A DNA stretch of 64,000 nucleotides from Pseudomonas sp. NFIX28. GTDB lineage: Bacteria; Pseudomonadota; Gammaproteobacteria; Pseudomonadales; Pseudomonadaceae. Position 1 is the first letter of the stretch. Every line of letters begins with the position of its first letter. The stretch spans positions 709,403 to 773,402 of the forward strand of contig NZ_FNPW01000001.1 of NCBI RefSeq assembly GCF_900107395.1, read 5' to 3'. A model generated the notes under the pieces. It was given only the letters and a program-made list of their open reading frames with translations. It did not search any database and was not told the DNA's origin. The position numbers and the translations under genes are program-made. This document shows positions 35,144 to 43,526 of the stretch, piece after piece.

Positions 35144-36786
35144 CCAGACGCTGGGCCCTGCCTCTTTTACTGATTGCCTTCGGCCTGTTCTACCTGCTGC
35201 CGATGGCCACCCACGGTTTGTGGATTCCCGATGAAACCCGCTACGCGCAGATCAGCCAGGAGATGCTCCTGACCGGCCACTGGGCATCGCCGCATTTCAT
35301 GGGCATCCGCTATTTCGAGAAGCCGGCCGCCGGCTATTGGATGATCGCCCTCGGCCAGGCGCTGTTCGGCCAGAACCTGTTCGGCGTGCGGGTGGCTTCG
35401 GCCCTGAGCATGGGCCTGAGCGTGCTGCTCACCTACCTGATGGCCAGGCGGCTGTGGAACGACCCGCGCAAGAGCCTGGTCTGCGCCCTGCTGTACATGA
35501 GTCTCTGCGTGGTGGTCGGCGCTGGCGGCTATGCCAACCTCGATCCGCAGTTCACCTTCTGGGTCAACCTGAGCCTGGTGGCGCTGTGGTTCGCCCTCGA
35601 CAGCAGCACCTTGCGCAACCGCCTGCTGGCCTGGGCGGGCCTGGGTTTCGCCTGCGGCATGGGCTTCATGACCAAGGGGTTCCTCGCCTGGCTGTTGCCG
35701 GTGCTGATCGCCCTGCCCTACATGCTCTGGCACAAACGCCTGCGCGAACTGTTCGTCTACGGCGGCGTGGCGGTGCTGGTGGCGGTTCTCGTGAGCCTGC
35801 CGTGGGCCCTGGCGGTGCACGCCCAGGAAACGGATTACTGGCGGTTCTTCTTCTGGCATGAACACATCCGTCGTTTCGCCGGGGAAGACGCCCAGCATGC
35901 TTCGCCCTGGTGGTATTACCTGCCGTTGCTGGTGGCCTACAGCATGCCCTGGGTGCTGCTGCTACCGGCCGCCTTGCAGCAGGCCTGGCAGACCCGGCGC
36001 CAGGCGAGCATCGGCTTCCTGCTGTTGTGGCTGCTGCTGCCGCTGGCGTTCTTCAGCCTGAGCAAGGGCAAGCTGCCGGCCTATATCCTGCCGTGTCTGC
36101 TGCCATTGGCGCTGTTGATGGGCAACAGCCTGAGCGACCGCTTGCAGGCCGGGCAGACCAGGCTCATCAGCCTCAACGGCCTGCTCAACCTGGTGCTGGG
36201 CCTGTTGCTGCTGTTGACGCTGGTGTTCTTCCAGTTGAAGAAGCCGCTGTATGCCAACGAGCCCGGCCACCTGACGCTGGTGTTCATCGCCCTGTCCGGC
36301 TGGATTCTCTGCAATCTGCTGCAAGCCTTGCGCCCGCTGCGGCTGTGGGCCGCGCCGGCTCTCGGCAGCTGGCTGTTCATCGCCCTGGTGCCGGCCGGCC
36401 TGCCCAATTCGGTGGTGTACAACAAGATGCCGGATCAATTCATCATCGATCACGCCGAGGAACTCGCCCGCAGCCACACCCTGGTGAGCAACGACCTGGG
36501 CACGGCCTCGGCCCTGGCCTGGCGCCTCAAGCGCCCGGATATCGCCTTGTACAACACGACAGGCGAAGTGAAATATGGCCTGGCCTATCCTGACACCCAG
36601 CATCGCTATGTCGACCTGCGCTACGTCGGCCAATGGATGCCCGAGGCCCGCAAGCGGGGCCAGGTGGCCGTGGTCATGCGCATCAATGGCGACGAGCACT
36701 ACGAAATCGATCTGCTGCCGCAGGACTTCAAACGTTATGACCAGGGCAATCTCGTGATCCTGATCTTCGCGCAGAGCCAACCATGA
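35140..36786 (+). CDS. arnT: lipid A aminoarabinosyltransferase
   Basis: This 548-residue GT-C family integral membrane protein has about a dozen hydrophobic segments. An N-terminal [13 protein letters not shown] box (about 29-41) contains the acidic residue used by the PMT/ArnT family in the first periplasmic loop, and WMI and EKPAAGYW motifs follow. It transfers L-Ara4N from undecaprenyl phosphate to lipid A on the periplasmic face. ATGA overlaps with arnD and arnE. A second GT39-family gene in this window (43523) has the same start motif and is a distant relative. Confidence 0.95.
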   Translation: MTRRWALPLLLIAFGLFYLLPMATHGLWIPDETRYAQISQEMLLTGHWASPHFMGIRYFEKPAAGYWMIALGQALFGQNLFGVRVASALSMGLSVLLTYLMARRLWNDPRKSLVCALLYMSLCVVVGAGGYANLDPQFTFWVNLSLVALWFALDSSTLRNRLLAWAGLGFACGMGFMTKGFLAWLLPVLIALPYMLWHKRLRELFVYGGVAVLVAVLVSLPWALAVHAQETDYWRFFFWHEHIRRFAGEDAQHASPWWYYLPLLVAYSMPWVLLLPAALQQAWQTRRQASIGFLLLWLLLPLAFFSLSKGKLPAYILPCLLPLALLMGNSLSDRLQAGQTRLISLNGLLNLVLGLLLLLTLVFFQLKKPLYANEPGHLTLVFIALSGWILCNLLQALRPLRLWAAPALGSWLFIALVPAGLPNSVVYNKMPDQFIIDHAEELARSHTLVSNDLGTASALAWRLKRPDIALYNTTGEVKYGLAYPDTQHRYVDLRYVGQWMPEARKRGQVAVVMRINGDEHYEIDLLPQDFKRYDQGNLVILIFAQSQP

Positions 36787-37127
36787 GCCTGTCGCTGCTG
36801 CTCGCCGCCTGCCTGCTGACCTGCCTGGGCCAGCTGGCGCAGAAGTTCGCCGTGGAAAGCTGGCGTGGCCAGCCCTCGGGCGCGCTGGCCAAACTGCGCT
36901 CGCCCTGGCTGTGGCTGGCCCTGGCCAGCCTCGGCCTGGGCTTGCTGGTGTGGCTGCTGGTGCTGCAGCGGGTCGAGGTCGGCATCGCCTATCCGATGCT
37001 CAGCCTGAACTTCGTGCTGATCACCCTGATCGCCCGCTTCGTCTTCCATGAGGCCATCGACCGCCGCCACTGGCTGGGCGTCGCGCTGGTGCTGGCGGGC
37101 GTGCTGCTGTTGAGTCGCCACGCATGA
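36783..37127 (+). CDS. arnE: L-Ara4N-phosphoundecaprenol flippase subunit ArnE
   Basis: The protein has 114 residues with four hydrophobic helices, an EamA/SMR-like half transporter. The first helix follows immediately on [18 protein letters not shown], and [21 protein letters not shown] ends the protein. It is thought to pair with ArnF to move undecaprenyl-phosphate-L-Ara4N across the inner membrane. Overlaps of 4 bases at both ends imply coupled translation. Confidence 0.92.
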   Translation: MSLSLLLAACLLTCLGQLAQKFAVESWRGQPSGALAKLRSPWLWLALASLGLGLLVWLLVLQRVEVGIAYPMLSLNFVLITLIARFVFHEAIDRRHWLGVALVLAGVLLLSRHA

Positions 37128-37537
37128 GCCGGGCGCGCGGTTTCACCTACGCCCTGGGCAGCGTGTTGCTGGTCAGTGCCGCGCAGCTGGGCATGCGCTG
37201 GAGCATGACGCGCCTGCCCACGCCCACGGACTGGCTGGCGGCGCTGGCCGGCGGCCAGGTCGACCCGCTGGCGCTGGGCGTGGTGCTGGCGGCGATCCTC
37301 GCCTACGCGCTGTCGATGCTCTGCTGGCTGGCGGCCCTGCGCGACCTGCCGCTGGGCCGGGCCTATTCCCTGCTCAGCATCAGCTACGCCCTGGTCTACC
37401 TGCTGGCCGCCGCGCTGCCGCTGTTCAACGAGCCGTTCAGTCTCTCGAAAACCCTAGGGGTGGCCTTGGTCATCCTCGGCGTCATTACCATCAATTCACG
37501 ACCTGCTCCCGCGACAAGTCCCAGGAATACCCCATGA
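37124..37537 (+). CDS. arnF: L-Ara4N-phosphoundecaprenol flippase subunit ArnF
   Basis: The protein has 137 residues with four membrane helices and the SMR-like fold shared with ArnE. The segment [19 protein letters not shown] near 86-105 is the family signature. It is placed between arnE and the sugar dehydrogenase as in P. aeruginosa. Both borders overlap by 4 bases (ATGA). Confidence 0.92.
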   Translation: MSRARGFTYALGSVLLVSAAQLGMRWSMTRLPTPTDWLAALAGGQVDPLALGVVLAAILAYALSMLCWLAALRDLPLGRAYSLLSISYALVYLLAAALPLFNEPFSLSKTLGVALVILGVITINSRPAPATSPRNTP

Positions 37538-38907
37538 AAATCAGCGTATTTGGAAGTGGTTACGTCGGCCTCGTACAAGCCGCCGTGCTGGCCGAGGTCG
37601 GCCACGATGTCATCTGCATGGATATCGACGAGCACAAGGTCCAGCAGCTGCAACAGGGGCACGTCAGTATTTTCGAGCCCGGCCTGTCGAGCCTGGTGCG
37701 CGATAACCTGGAAAGCCGGCGCCTGAGCTTCACCAGCGACGAAAAGCTCGCGGTGCAGCACGGCCAGGTGCTGTTTATCGCCGTGGGCACGCCGTCCAGC
37801 GAGGACGGCTCGGCCGACCTGAGCTACGTGCTGTCGGTGGGCGACGCCGTGGCCCGGCATCGTGAGCAGCCGGTGATCCTGGTGGAGAAATCCACGGTGC
37901 CGGTGGGCACCGGCGACACCTTGAAGGCCCACATCGACAAGGCCCTGGACGGGCGCGCCCTGCAGTTCGATATCGTCTCCAACCCGGAATTCCTCAAGGA
38001 AGGCTCGGCGGTTTCCGACTGCCGCCGGCCGGACCGGATCATCGTCGGCTGCGAGCGCGAAGAGGTCCGCGACGTGATGCGCGACCTCTACGCGCCGTTC
38101 AACCGCAACCATGACCGCATCATGTTCATGGACCTGCGCAGCGCCGAACTGACCAAGTACGCCGCCAACTGCATGCTGGCGACCAAGATCAGCTTCATCA
38201 ACCAGATCGCCGAGCTGGCCGAACACCTGGGCGCCGACATCGAGTCGGTGCGCCTGGGGATCGGCGCCGACTCGCGCATCGGCTATCACTTCATCTACCC
38301 GGGCTGCGGTTATGGCGGCTCGTGTTTCCCCAAGGACATGCGCGCGCTGATCCACAGCGCCGAGCAGGCCCATTGCTCCAGCGACCTGCTACAAGCGGTG
38401 GAAGCGATCAACGAGCGGCAGAAACACAAGCTGTTCGAGCGCATCAACGCCTTCTACCAGGGCGACCTGCAAGGCAAGACCTTCGCCCTCTGGGGCCTGG
38501 CCTTCAAGCCCAACACCGACGACATGCGCGACGCCCCCAGCCGGGTGCTGCTGGAAGCACTGTGGGCCGCCGGCGCCCATGTGCGCGCCTTCGACCCGGA
38601 AGCCATGCAGGAAACCCAGCGCCTGTACCCCGAAGAACCGAAGCTGATGCTGATGGGCACCCCGGAGTCGGTGCTGAACGACGCCGACGCGCTGATCATC
38701 TGCACCGAGTGGCAGCAGTTCAAGGCGCCGGACTTCCAGCTGCTGAAACAGCGCCTCAAGGCCCCGGTGATTTTCGACGGGCGCAACCTGTACGACGCCG
38801 AGCGCCTGGCCCGTGGTGGCTTCACTTACTTCCCGATCGGCCGCGGCGAATCGCGCCACCTGCCGATTCCGCACCGGCAATGGGCCGACGCCCGGGCCCG
38901 GGCCTGA
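37534..38907 (+). CDS. ugd: UDP-glucose 6-dehydrogenase
   Basis: The protein has 457 residues. [21 protein letters not shown] near residues 5-25 is the NAD loop. [14 protein letters not shown] and [11 protein letters not shown] are family blocks, and [13 protein letters not shown] holds the catalytic Cys264. It oxidises UDP-glucose to UDP-glucuronate, the substrate of ArnA, so it supplies the first precursor of the operon. This eighth position in the operon is the Pseudomonas arrangement (PA3559 in P. aeruginosa). Its stop is directly followed by ATG of a small hydrophobic ORF. Confidence 0.95.
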   Translation: MKISVFGSGYVGLVQAAVLAEVGHDVICMDIDEHKVQQLQQGHVSIFEPGLSSLVRDNLESRRLSFTSDEKLAVQHGQVLFIAVGTPSSEDGSADLSYVLSVGDAVARHREQPVILVEKSTVPVGTGDTLKAHIDKALDGRALQFDIVSNPEFLKEGSAVSDCRRPDRIIVGCEREEVRDVMRDLYAPFNRNHDRIMFMDLRSAELTKYAANCMLATKISFINQIAELAEHLGADIESVRLGIGADSRIGYHFIYPGCGYGGSCFPKDMRALIHSAEQAHCSSDLLQAVEAINERQKHKLFERINAFYQGDLQGKTFALWGLAFKPNTDDMRDAPSRVLLEALWAAGAHVRAFDPEAMQETQRLYPEEPKLMLMGTPESVLNDADALIICTEWQQFKAPDFQLLKQRLKAPVIFDGRNLYDAERLARGGFTYFPIGRGESRHLPIPHRQWADARARA

Positions 38908-39018
38908 ATGCCCAGGGCCCGCAACGCCCCTGCCAGCGCCCTGCGTTGGCAAGCCTGCGGGCCGGGGCTGCTGGCCCTGCTGCTGTTTTGTGCCGGTGCC
39001 GCGCTCTTGAACGGTTGA
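38908..39018 (+). CDS. possible 36-residue membrane peptide at the end of the arn operon
   Basis: ATG follows the ugd stop without a gap (TGAATG). The frame reads MPRARNAPASALRWQACGPG, then LLALLLFCAGAALLNG and stops. A basic head followed by one hydrophobic helix is the pattern of a single-pass membrane peptide. Direct abutment would allow translational re-initiation. It is too short for homology by eye. Comparison across Pseudomonas arn operons would decide whether it is real. Confidence 0.4.
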   Translation: MPRARNAPASALRWQACGPGLLALLLFCAGAALLNG

Positions 39019-39052
39019 TCGCTCGCGCCCTGGCTCCTTACACTCGCGCCCC

Positions 39053-39586
39053 ATGACTGTGCAAATCCGCCTGGCCACCGAGGCCGATGCCACCCTGCTC
39101 CCCGCCATCGAGCGCAGCGCCGCCGCGCTGTTTCGCCGCGACCCCGAACTGGCCTGGCTGGCCGACGCCGAGGTGCCCAACGCGGTGCAGCACCGCGAAC
39201 ATATCCGCCAGCAGCGGGTGTGGGTGGCGGTGCTCGAGCAAGAGGTGTGCGCCTTCCTCGACGCCGAAGCCTGCGCCGACGCGCTGCATATCTGGGAAAT
39301 CTCGGTCGCCAGCACCGCCCAGGGCCGTGGCATCGGCCGGCGCCTGCTGCAGACGGTGTGCGAACAGGCGCGCCAGCAGGGTTTTACCGCCCTGACCCTG
39401 AGCACTTTCCGCCAGTTGCCATGGAATGAACCTTTCTACCAGCGCTGCGGCTTTGTCACCCTGGACGCCAGCCAACTGGGCCCACGCCTACAACAGGTGC
39501 TGGCCGAAGAAACCCAGCACGGCCTACCCGCCGCCCGCCGCTGCGCCATGCGCCTGACACTGCCCGCCCAACCCACCCCAGCGTAG
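39053..39586 (+). CDS. GNAT family N-acetyltransferase
   Basis: The protein has 177 residues. ISVASTAQGRGIGRRLLQTV near residues 84-103 contains the acetyl-CoA pyrophosphate loop (Q/RxxGxG/A), and TLSTFRQLPWNEPFYQRCGF near 122-142 is the typical late motif. The substrate is unknown. The stop codon TAG (39584-39586) is the second to fourth base of a REP element (GTAGGAG), so the current C-terminus is defined by a repeat insertion. Confidence 0.85.
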   Translation: MTVQIRLATEADATLLPAIERSAAALFRRDPELAWLADAEVPNAVQHREHIRQQRVWVAVLEQEVCAFLDAEACADALHIWEISVASTAQGRGIGRRLLQTVCEQARQQGFTALTLSTFRQLPWNEPFYQRCGFVTLDASQLGPRLQQVLAEETQHGLPAARRCAMRLTLPAQPTPA

Positions 39587-39674
39587 GAGTGAAGCTTGCT
39601 CGCGAAAGCGGTGTGGCAGGCGAAATCGGGGTTGCATGGGCCGGCCTTTTCGCGAGCAAGCTTCGCTCCTACGG
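39583..39674. repeat. REP pair (type A, GTAGGAG...) copy 1
   Basis: GTAGGAGTGAAGCTTGCTCG at the left and the inverted CGAGCAAGCTTCGCTCCTAC at the right form a paired REPIN of 92 bases. It overlaps the GNAT stop codon and is 177 bases from an equivalent element. Confidence 0.9.
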
Positions 39675-39759
39675 ATTTCGTGGGTGTCGGGAGGTTCGGG
39701 GTTGCGGGCATGGTCGAGAAAGCACAGCGCTGCGCACTGCCTGCATAACCCATCCCAGC

Positions 39760-39851
39760 GTAGGAGCGAAGCTTGCTCGCGAAGGCGATGTGGCAGGTGG
39801 GATCGGTGTGGCATGGGCCGGCTTTTTCGCGAGCAAGCTTCGCTCCTACGG
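39760..39851. repeat. REP pair (type A) copy 2
   Basis: This is the same paired structure as at 39583, with its left arm exactly 177 bases downstream. The flank just before both copies is also similar (AACCCAyCCCAGC), which suggests duplication of a larger segment rather than two separate insertions. Confidence 0.9.
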
Positions 39852-40053
39852 GGCCCTGGGCGGGCTGTGGCGCTGGCTGCGACAGTACAAAAATAATGCA
39901 CTTAAACAGCATTATTATGAATTTGTAGGCGCTTGGTTTGATCGGCAAACTGTGCCGGTTCCTCCCCCCAAATGTTGGAACGCTTCAGGGCTTTCTGGTG
40001 ATCCAGACAAGCCCTTCTTTTTGCCCGCTGAACTGGAACTGGACTGCTTCGTC

Positions 40054-40761
40054 ATGCTCGCTCGCTGGAAACCCGCTGCCATCAATACCCGCCCTTCGGA
40101 ATGGAGCCGCGCCGCAATCGGCATGGCCTTGGGCACGCTACTGAGTGTCTGGTTATGCGGCCGGGTGTTCGGCATGGAAGTCGCGCTGCACCTGATCGGG
40201 CCGCTGGGGGCTTCGGCGGTGCTGCTGTTCGCCGTGTCGTCCGGGGCGCTGGCGCAACCCTGGTCGATCCTCGGCGGCTACCTGTGCGCGGCGGTCCTGG
40301 CGTTGCTGGTGGCCCATGTGCTCGGGCGCACCCTGGGCAGTGCCTGCCTGGCCGCCGGCATGTCCCTGGTGCTGATGTGCTGGCTGCGCTGCCTGCATCC
40401 GCCGGCCGGCGCCGTGGCCCTGACAATGGTGCTGGCCGACCCCGCCACCATCGCTCTCGACTGGCTGGCCCTGGGCCCGGTAATGCTGGCGGCGCTGTGC
40501 CTACTGGTAAGCGCCCTGGCCTACAACAACCTGACCCGCATCCGCTATCCCAAGGGCCAGAGCGAGCCCGCGACCAAGCTGCCCGCCGAGCAGCCATCCA
40601 CCGATGCCCTGGCCATCACCGCCGCGGACCTCAAGCTGGCGCTGGATGAGATGCAGGAGTTCTTCGACGTCACCCCGCAAGACCTGGAGCAACTGATCCA
40701 CGCCAGTGAGGCCCATGCGCGCCGGCGCAGTATTGGCGAGGTGTTGGCGCCGCGGGTTTGA
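40054..40761 (+). CDS. HPP family integral membrane protein
   Basis: The protein has 235 residues from ATG 40054. The upstream open frame runs through REP repeats and is not credible. Residues 15-160 contain four to five membrane helices with family motifs GPLGASAVLLFAVSSGALAQ and LRCLHPPAGAVALTMVLAD (the HPP motif). The C-terminal 75 residues are soluble and helical (ITAADLKLALDEMQEFFDVT). HPP proteins from cyanobacteria and plants transport nitrite, but the role of the proteobacterial branch is unknown. The gene is flanked by REP elements on both sides. Confidence 0.87.
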   Translation: MLARWKPAAINTRPSEWSRAAIGMALGTLLSVWLCGRVFGMEVALHLIGPLGASAVLLFAVSSGALAQPWSILGGYLCAAVLALLVAHVLGRTLGSACLAAGMSLVLMCWLRCLHPPAGAVALTMVLADPATIALDWLALGPVMLAALCLLVSALAYNNLTRIRYPKGQSEPATKLPAEQPSTDALAITAADLKLALDEMQEFFDVTPQDLEQLIHASEAHARRRSIGEVLAPRV

Positions 40762-40790
40762 TCGGGTTTTGCGGACAGATCGCGGGCTCA

Positions 40791-40911
40791 GGTTTTACGG
40801 CAGCTGCGTTGCCGATCGCAGCCTCGCGGGCTCGGCAGCGGCTACACAGACTCCGCGATCCCTGTAGCCGCTGCCGCAGGCTGCGATCGAGCGCGAAGCG
40901 GTCGTAAAACC
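40791..40911. repeat. REP pair (type B, TGTAGCCGCTGCCG...)
   Basis: GGTTTTACG and CGTAAAACC form the outer arms, and inside them GATCGCAGCCTC...CGGCAGCGGCTACA faces TGTAGCCGCTGCCGCAGGC. It separates the convergent HPP and LysR genes and may help terminate both. Confidence 0.85.
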
Positions 40912-40940
40912 AGGCGCCGCGCTTTCAAGAGTGTCCCGAC

Positions 40941-41804
40941 TCAGATCATCGGGTCCCAGCGCTGCGACCAGTCGGTGTCGCTGGCGACCACTTCGCGCAA
41001 CACCTCGAAGGCCTGCTGCAACTCCGCCGAATCCCGTTCGCGGGCGTACAGCAGGTAGGTCGGGAAATTGAACTCCGGGGCCTTTTCCACCCGTTCCAGC
41101 ACGCCGCTGTCCAGATAGCTCTGCACCACCCGCGTGCGGAAGTAGCCACTGCCGCCGCCTTCGAGGATGAACTGCAAGGCCAGCGGCCCGAGGTTGAAAC
41201 CCACCGCGGCCTTGGCTTGGTCCGGCAGCGCCGCGTCGTGCTGGCGACGGAAATCCTCGCCCCAGTCGATGTACACATAAGGCTCGGGCTTGCCGGCCAG
41301 GCGTACCAAAATCAGTTTTTCCTCCAGCAACTGCTCGACCTGCAACCCCGGCCCATACACCGGCTGGAACACCAGCGCGGCATCCAGCACGCCAAGCTCC
41401 AACTGGCGTTGCAGGCTCGCGCCCTCGGCGATCTGGCTGCGCACCGCGTGGCTGGGAATCGCCTGGCGCAAGCGCCTCACCCAATTGAGCATCAACGGGT
41501 TGCACAGGCTGACTTCACCGCCGATGTGCAGCACGTTGCGGTAACCGGCGAGCAACGGCAGGTCGCGCTGGGCGGCTTCCCAGGTCTGCACCAGCTGGTT
41601 GGCGTAGACGATGAACGCCTCGCCATCGGCCGTCAGCCGGGCCCCGGCGCGGTTGCGCACGAACAGCTTGCAGTTGAGCTGGCCCTCAAGGTTCTGCACC
41701 CGGGCGCTGATCGCGGTCTGGGTCAGGTGCAATTGCTCGGCCGCGGCGATCAGGCTGCCGCTGCGGACAATTTGCAAAAAGGTGCGGGCCAGGTCGATGT
41801 CCAT
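40941..41804 (-). CDS. LysR family transcriptional regulator
   Basis: The protein has 287 residues from ATG 41804, which is preceded by AGAGG. A longer frame to 41864 adds 20 residues without a ribosome site. The helix-turn-helix is at the N-terminus: LARTFLQIVRSGSLIAAAEQ then LHLTQTAISARVQNLEGQL. The effector domain spans about 90-287. No divergent target gene is adjacent, since the gtr-like cassette begins 330 bases away. Either that cassette or an unlinked gene could be its target. Confidence 0.9.
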   Translation of the reverse strand: MDIDLARTFLQIVRSGSLIAAAEQLHLTQTAISARVQNLEGQLNCKLFVRNRAGARLTADGEAFIVYANQLVQTWEAAQRDLPLLAGYRNVLHIGGEVSLCNPLMLNWVRRLRQAIPSHAVRSQIAEGASLQRQLELGVLDAALVFQPVYGPGLQVEQLLEEKLILVRLAGKPEPYVYIDWGEDFRRQHDAALPDQAKAAVGFNLGPLALQFILEGGGSGYFRTRVVQSYLDSGVLERVEKAPEFNFPTYLLYARERDSAELQQAFEVLREVVASDTDWSQRWDPMI

Positions 41805-41930
41805 GTTGCCTCTGGGGGAGCGAAAGTCGAGCGCCATTGTAACGAGCCGACGCCATCGAGCCATCCCGTGCCCGGGGTTTCAACTTCTGCAACGGCTGAA
41901 ACTTGCAAGCTGACGGCAAGATAACAACCA

Positions 41931-41942
41931 CGATATATATCG
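41931..41942. promoter_or_regulatory. 12-bp palindrome upstream of the LysR gene
   Basis: CGATATATATCG is a perfect palindrome. It lies 127-138 bases upstream of the LysR start. An autoregulatory LysR site is possible, but the usual T-N11-A form was not clear. Confidence 0.3.
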
Positions 41943-42026
41943 GTAGTTGCTGTTCAAGTCAGGCTTGGCCGACACCCCGACTTTTCTGCACTTGGGAAAA
42001 TAATGACGTATTTGTTAAGTTACTTC

Positions 42027-42065
42027 GTGAAATATCTTGCCTGTCCAGGCAAACGATATTTTCAC
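42027..42065. repeat. 39-base near-perfect hairpin upstream of the gtr cassette
   Basis: GTGAAATATC-TTGCCTG-TC-CAGGCAA-AC-GATATTTTCAC folds into a stem of about 17 bp with a 2-base turn and small bulges. There is no U-tract on either side, so it is not an ordinary intrinsic terminator. It lies 68 bases before the first gene of the cassette. Confidence 0.7.
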
Positions 42066-42133
42066 AAAACAGCCACTGATCATCGACAAAAACTTCCCAA
42101 GAATTAACGCACTCGCCAGCTTGGGGATTGTCG

Positions 42134-42547
42134 ATGTCGCAGTTATTAGAAACCTTATTGAAACATCACCGAAAACAACTTTCGCGTTACGCCTTGGTCG
42201 GGGCCCTCGCCACCTTGAGTCATTACGCGCTGTTTCTGGCATTGATCCCTTCCCTGCCGGCGTTGCTGGCAAGCCTGCTCGGCGCTGGCCTGGGCACCTG
42301 GATCAGCTATCAGGGCAATAACCGTTGGACGTTTTCCCGGGCAAACGGCGACGCCAGGGCGAATCAGGCCCTGCGTTTCTGCATGAGCGCCGCTGGCTAC
42401 AACCTCGGCAATGCGTTGCTGATGCTGTTGCTGCTGCGCCTCGAACCCGACTCGCCACTGTTGATGCAAGTGCTCAGCACCCTCTGCCTGACCCTGGTCA
42501 GTTACTGGATAAATCGAACCTGGACTTTTAAGAATGAACTTGCCTAG
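42134..42547 (+). CDS. GtrA family membrane protein (probable lipid-linked sugar flippase)
   Basis: The protein has 137 residues from ATG 42134, preferred over TTG 42128 because GGGGA lies upstream. Four membrane helices are visible, with family pieces YALVGALATLSHYALFLAL at the start, TWISYQGNNRWTFSR in the middle and VSYWINRTWTFKNE at the end. GtrA proteins are believed to flip undecaprenyl-phosphate sugars made by a GtrB enzyme. It overlaps the next gene by 14 bases. Confidence 0.88.
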   Translation: MSQLLETLLKHHRKQLSRYALVGALATLSHYALFLALIPSLPALLASLLGAGLGTWISYQGNNRWTFSRANGDARANQALRFCMSAAGYNLGNALLMLLLLRLEPDSPLLMQVLSTLCLTLVSYWINRTWTFKNELA

Positions 42548-43526
42548 TTGTGCTCGGCCGGACAGTCACGAATTCATCAGCGTGATTGTCTGTTGTTATA
42601 ACGAAGCCCATGTACTGCCCGAATTCCATCGCCGCCTGATGCGGGTGCTGAATACACTTTCGGTGGTCTACGAAGTGCTTTATGTAAACGACGGGAGCCA
42701 GGATGGCAGTTCCGAGTTATTGGAAGCGTTCTGCCGCGTTCCCCGCATACGTTGCCTCAATTTGAGCCGCAACTTCGGCAAGGAATCCGCGATGTCCGCG
42801 GGCATAGACCATGCCGCGGGCGATTCGGTGCTGTTTATCGACGCCGACTTGCAAGACCCGCCAGAACTTATTCCGCTGATGGTCCGGCAGTGGCTGGCCG
42901 GTAACGACATCGTCAATATGCAACGCAGCGACCGGCGCAGCGATACCGCCGGCAAACGCCTGGGCGCGCGGCTCTATTACAAGCTGATGAACCTGCTGGT
43001 GGACAAGTACCCGGTGCCGCCGGACGTCAGCGACTTCCGCCTGATCGGCGCCGCGCCCCTGGACGCCCTGCGCAACATGCCCGAGCGGGCCACCCTGATG
43101 AAAGGCCTGGTCAACTGGCTGGGTTTCAAGACCGTGGAGATTCCCTACGAGCGCGCGCGCCGGGGGGCCGGCGAGTCCAAGTGGAGCCCCATGGCCCTGG
43201 TGGACCTGGCCATGGAGGGCGTGCTGGCGTTCTCCCGCAAGCCCTTGCGCTGGTTCAGCGTGCTCAGCCTGGCGACCCTGTTGCTGACCGCCGGCTACCT
43301 CTTGCGCCAGTGGTTGATCGACGCCTTCGACGTGCATCACCTGATCCTCGGCGCCCTGGCGCTGGCCCTGGTGGGCATCGCCATGGTCGGCGAATACATC
43401 GGCGCCACGCTGGTCGAGGTCAAGCGCCGCCCTCTGTACTTCCTGCGCAGCACCTTCGGCGGTTTTTCCCGGCAACTGCAAACCCCTCCCAGTGTTCAAC
43501 CCGGCGAACAAGACGAGACTCGATGA
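42534..43526 (+). CDS. GtrB-like family 2 glycosyltransferase
   Basis: The protein has 330 residues. The GT2 domain has VIVCCYNEAHVLPEFHRRL, YVNDGSQDGS and DADLQDPPELIP. Two C-terminal helices (about 235-290) anchor it. GtrB-type enzymes link glucose or another sugar to undecaprenyl phosphate in the cytoplasm. Its neighbours (GtrA before, a GT39 after, with 4-base overlap) complete a three-gene glycosylation cassette of the serotype-conversion type. Confidence 0.9.
   Translation: MNLPSCARPDSHEFISVIVCCYNEAHVLPEFHRRLMRVLNTLSVVYEVLYVNDGSQDGSSELLEAFCRVPRIRCLNLSRNFGKESAMSAGIDHAAGDSVLFIDADLQDPPELIPLMVRQWLAGNDIVNMQRSDRRSDTAGKRLGARLYYKLMNLLVDKYPVPPDVSDFRLIGAAPLDALRNMPERATLMKGLVNWLGFKTVEIPYERARRGAGESKWSPMALVDLAMEGVLAFSRKPLRWFSVLSLATLLLTAGYLLRQWLIDAFDVHHLILGALALALVGIAMVGEYIGATLVEVKRRPLYFLRSTFGGFSRQLQTPPSVQPGEQDETR

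Larger units (their letters stand above)
41805..42133. other. divergent intergenic region of LysR and the gtr-like cassette
   Basis: No gene. It contains the palindrome at 41931-41942 and a long hairpin at 42027-42065, both described separately. The region is AT-rich compared with its flanks. Confidence 0.5.
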
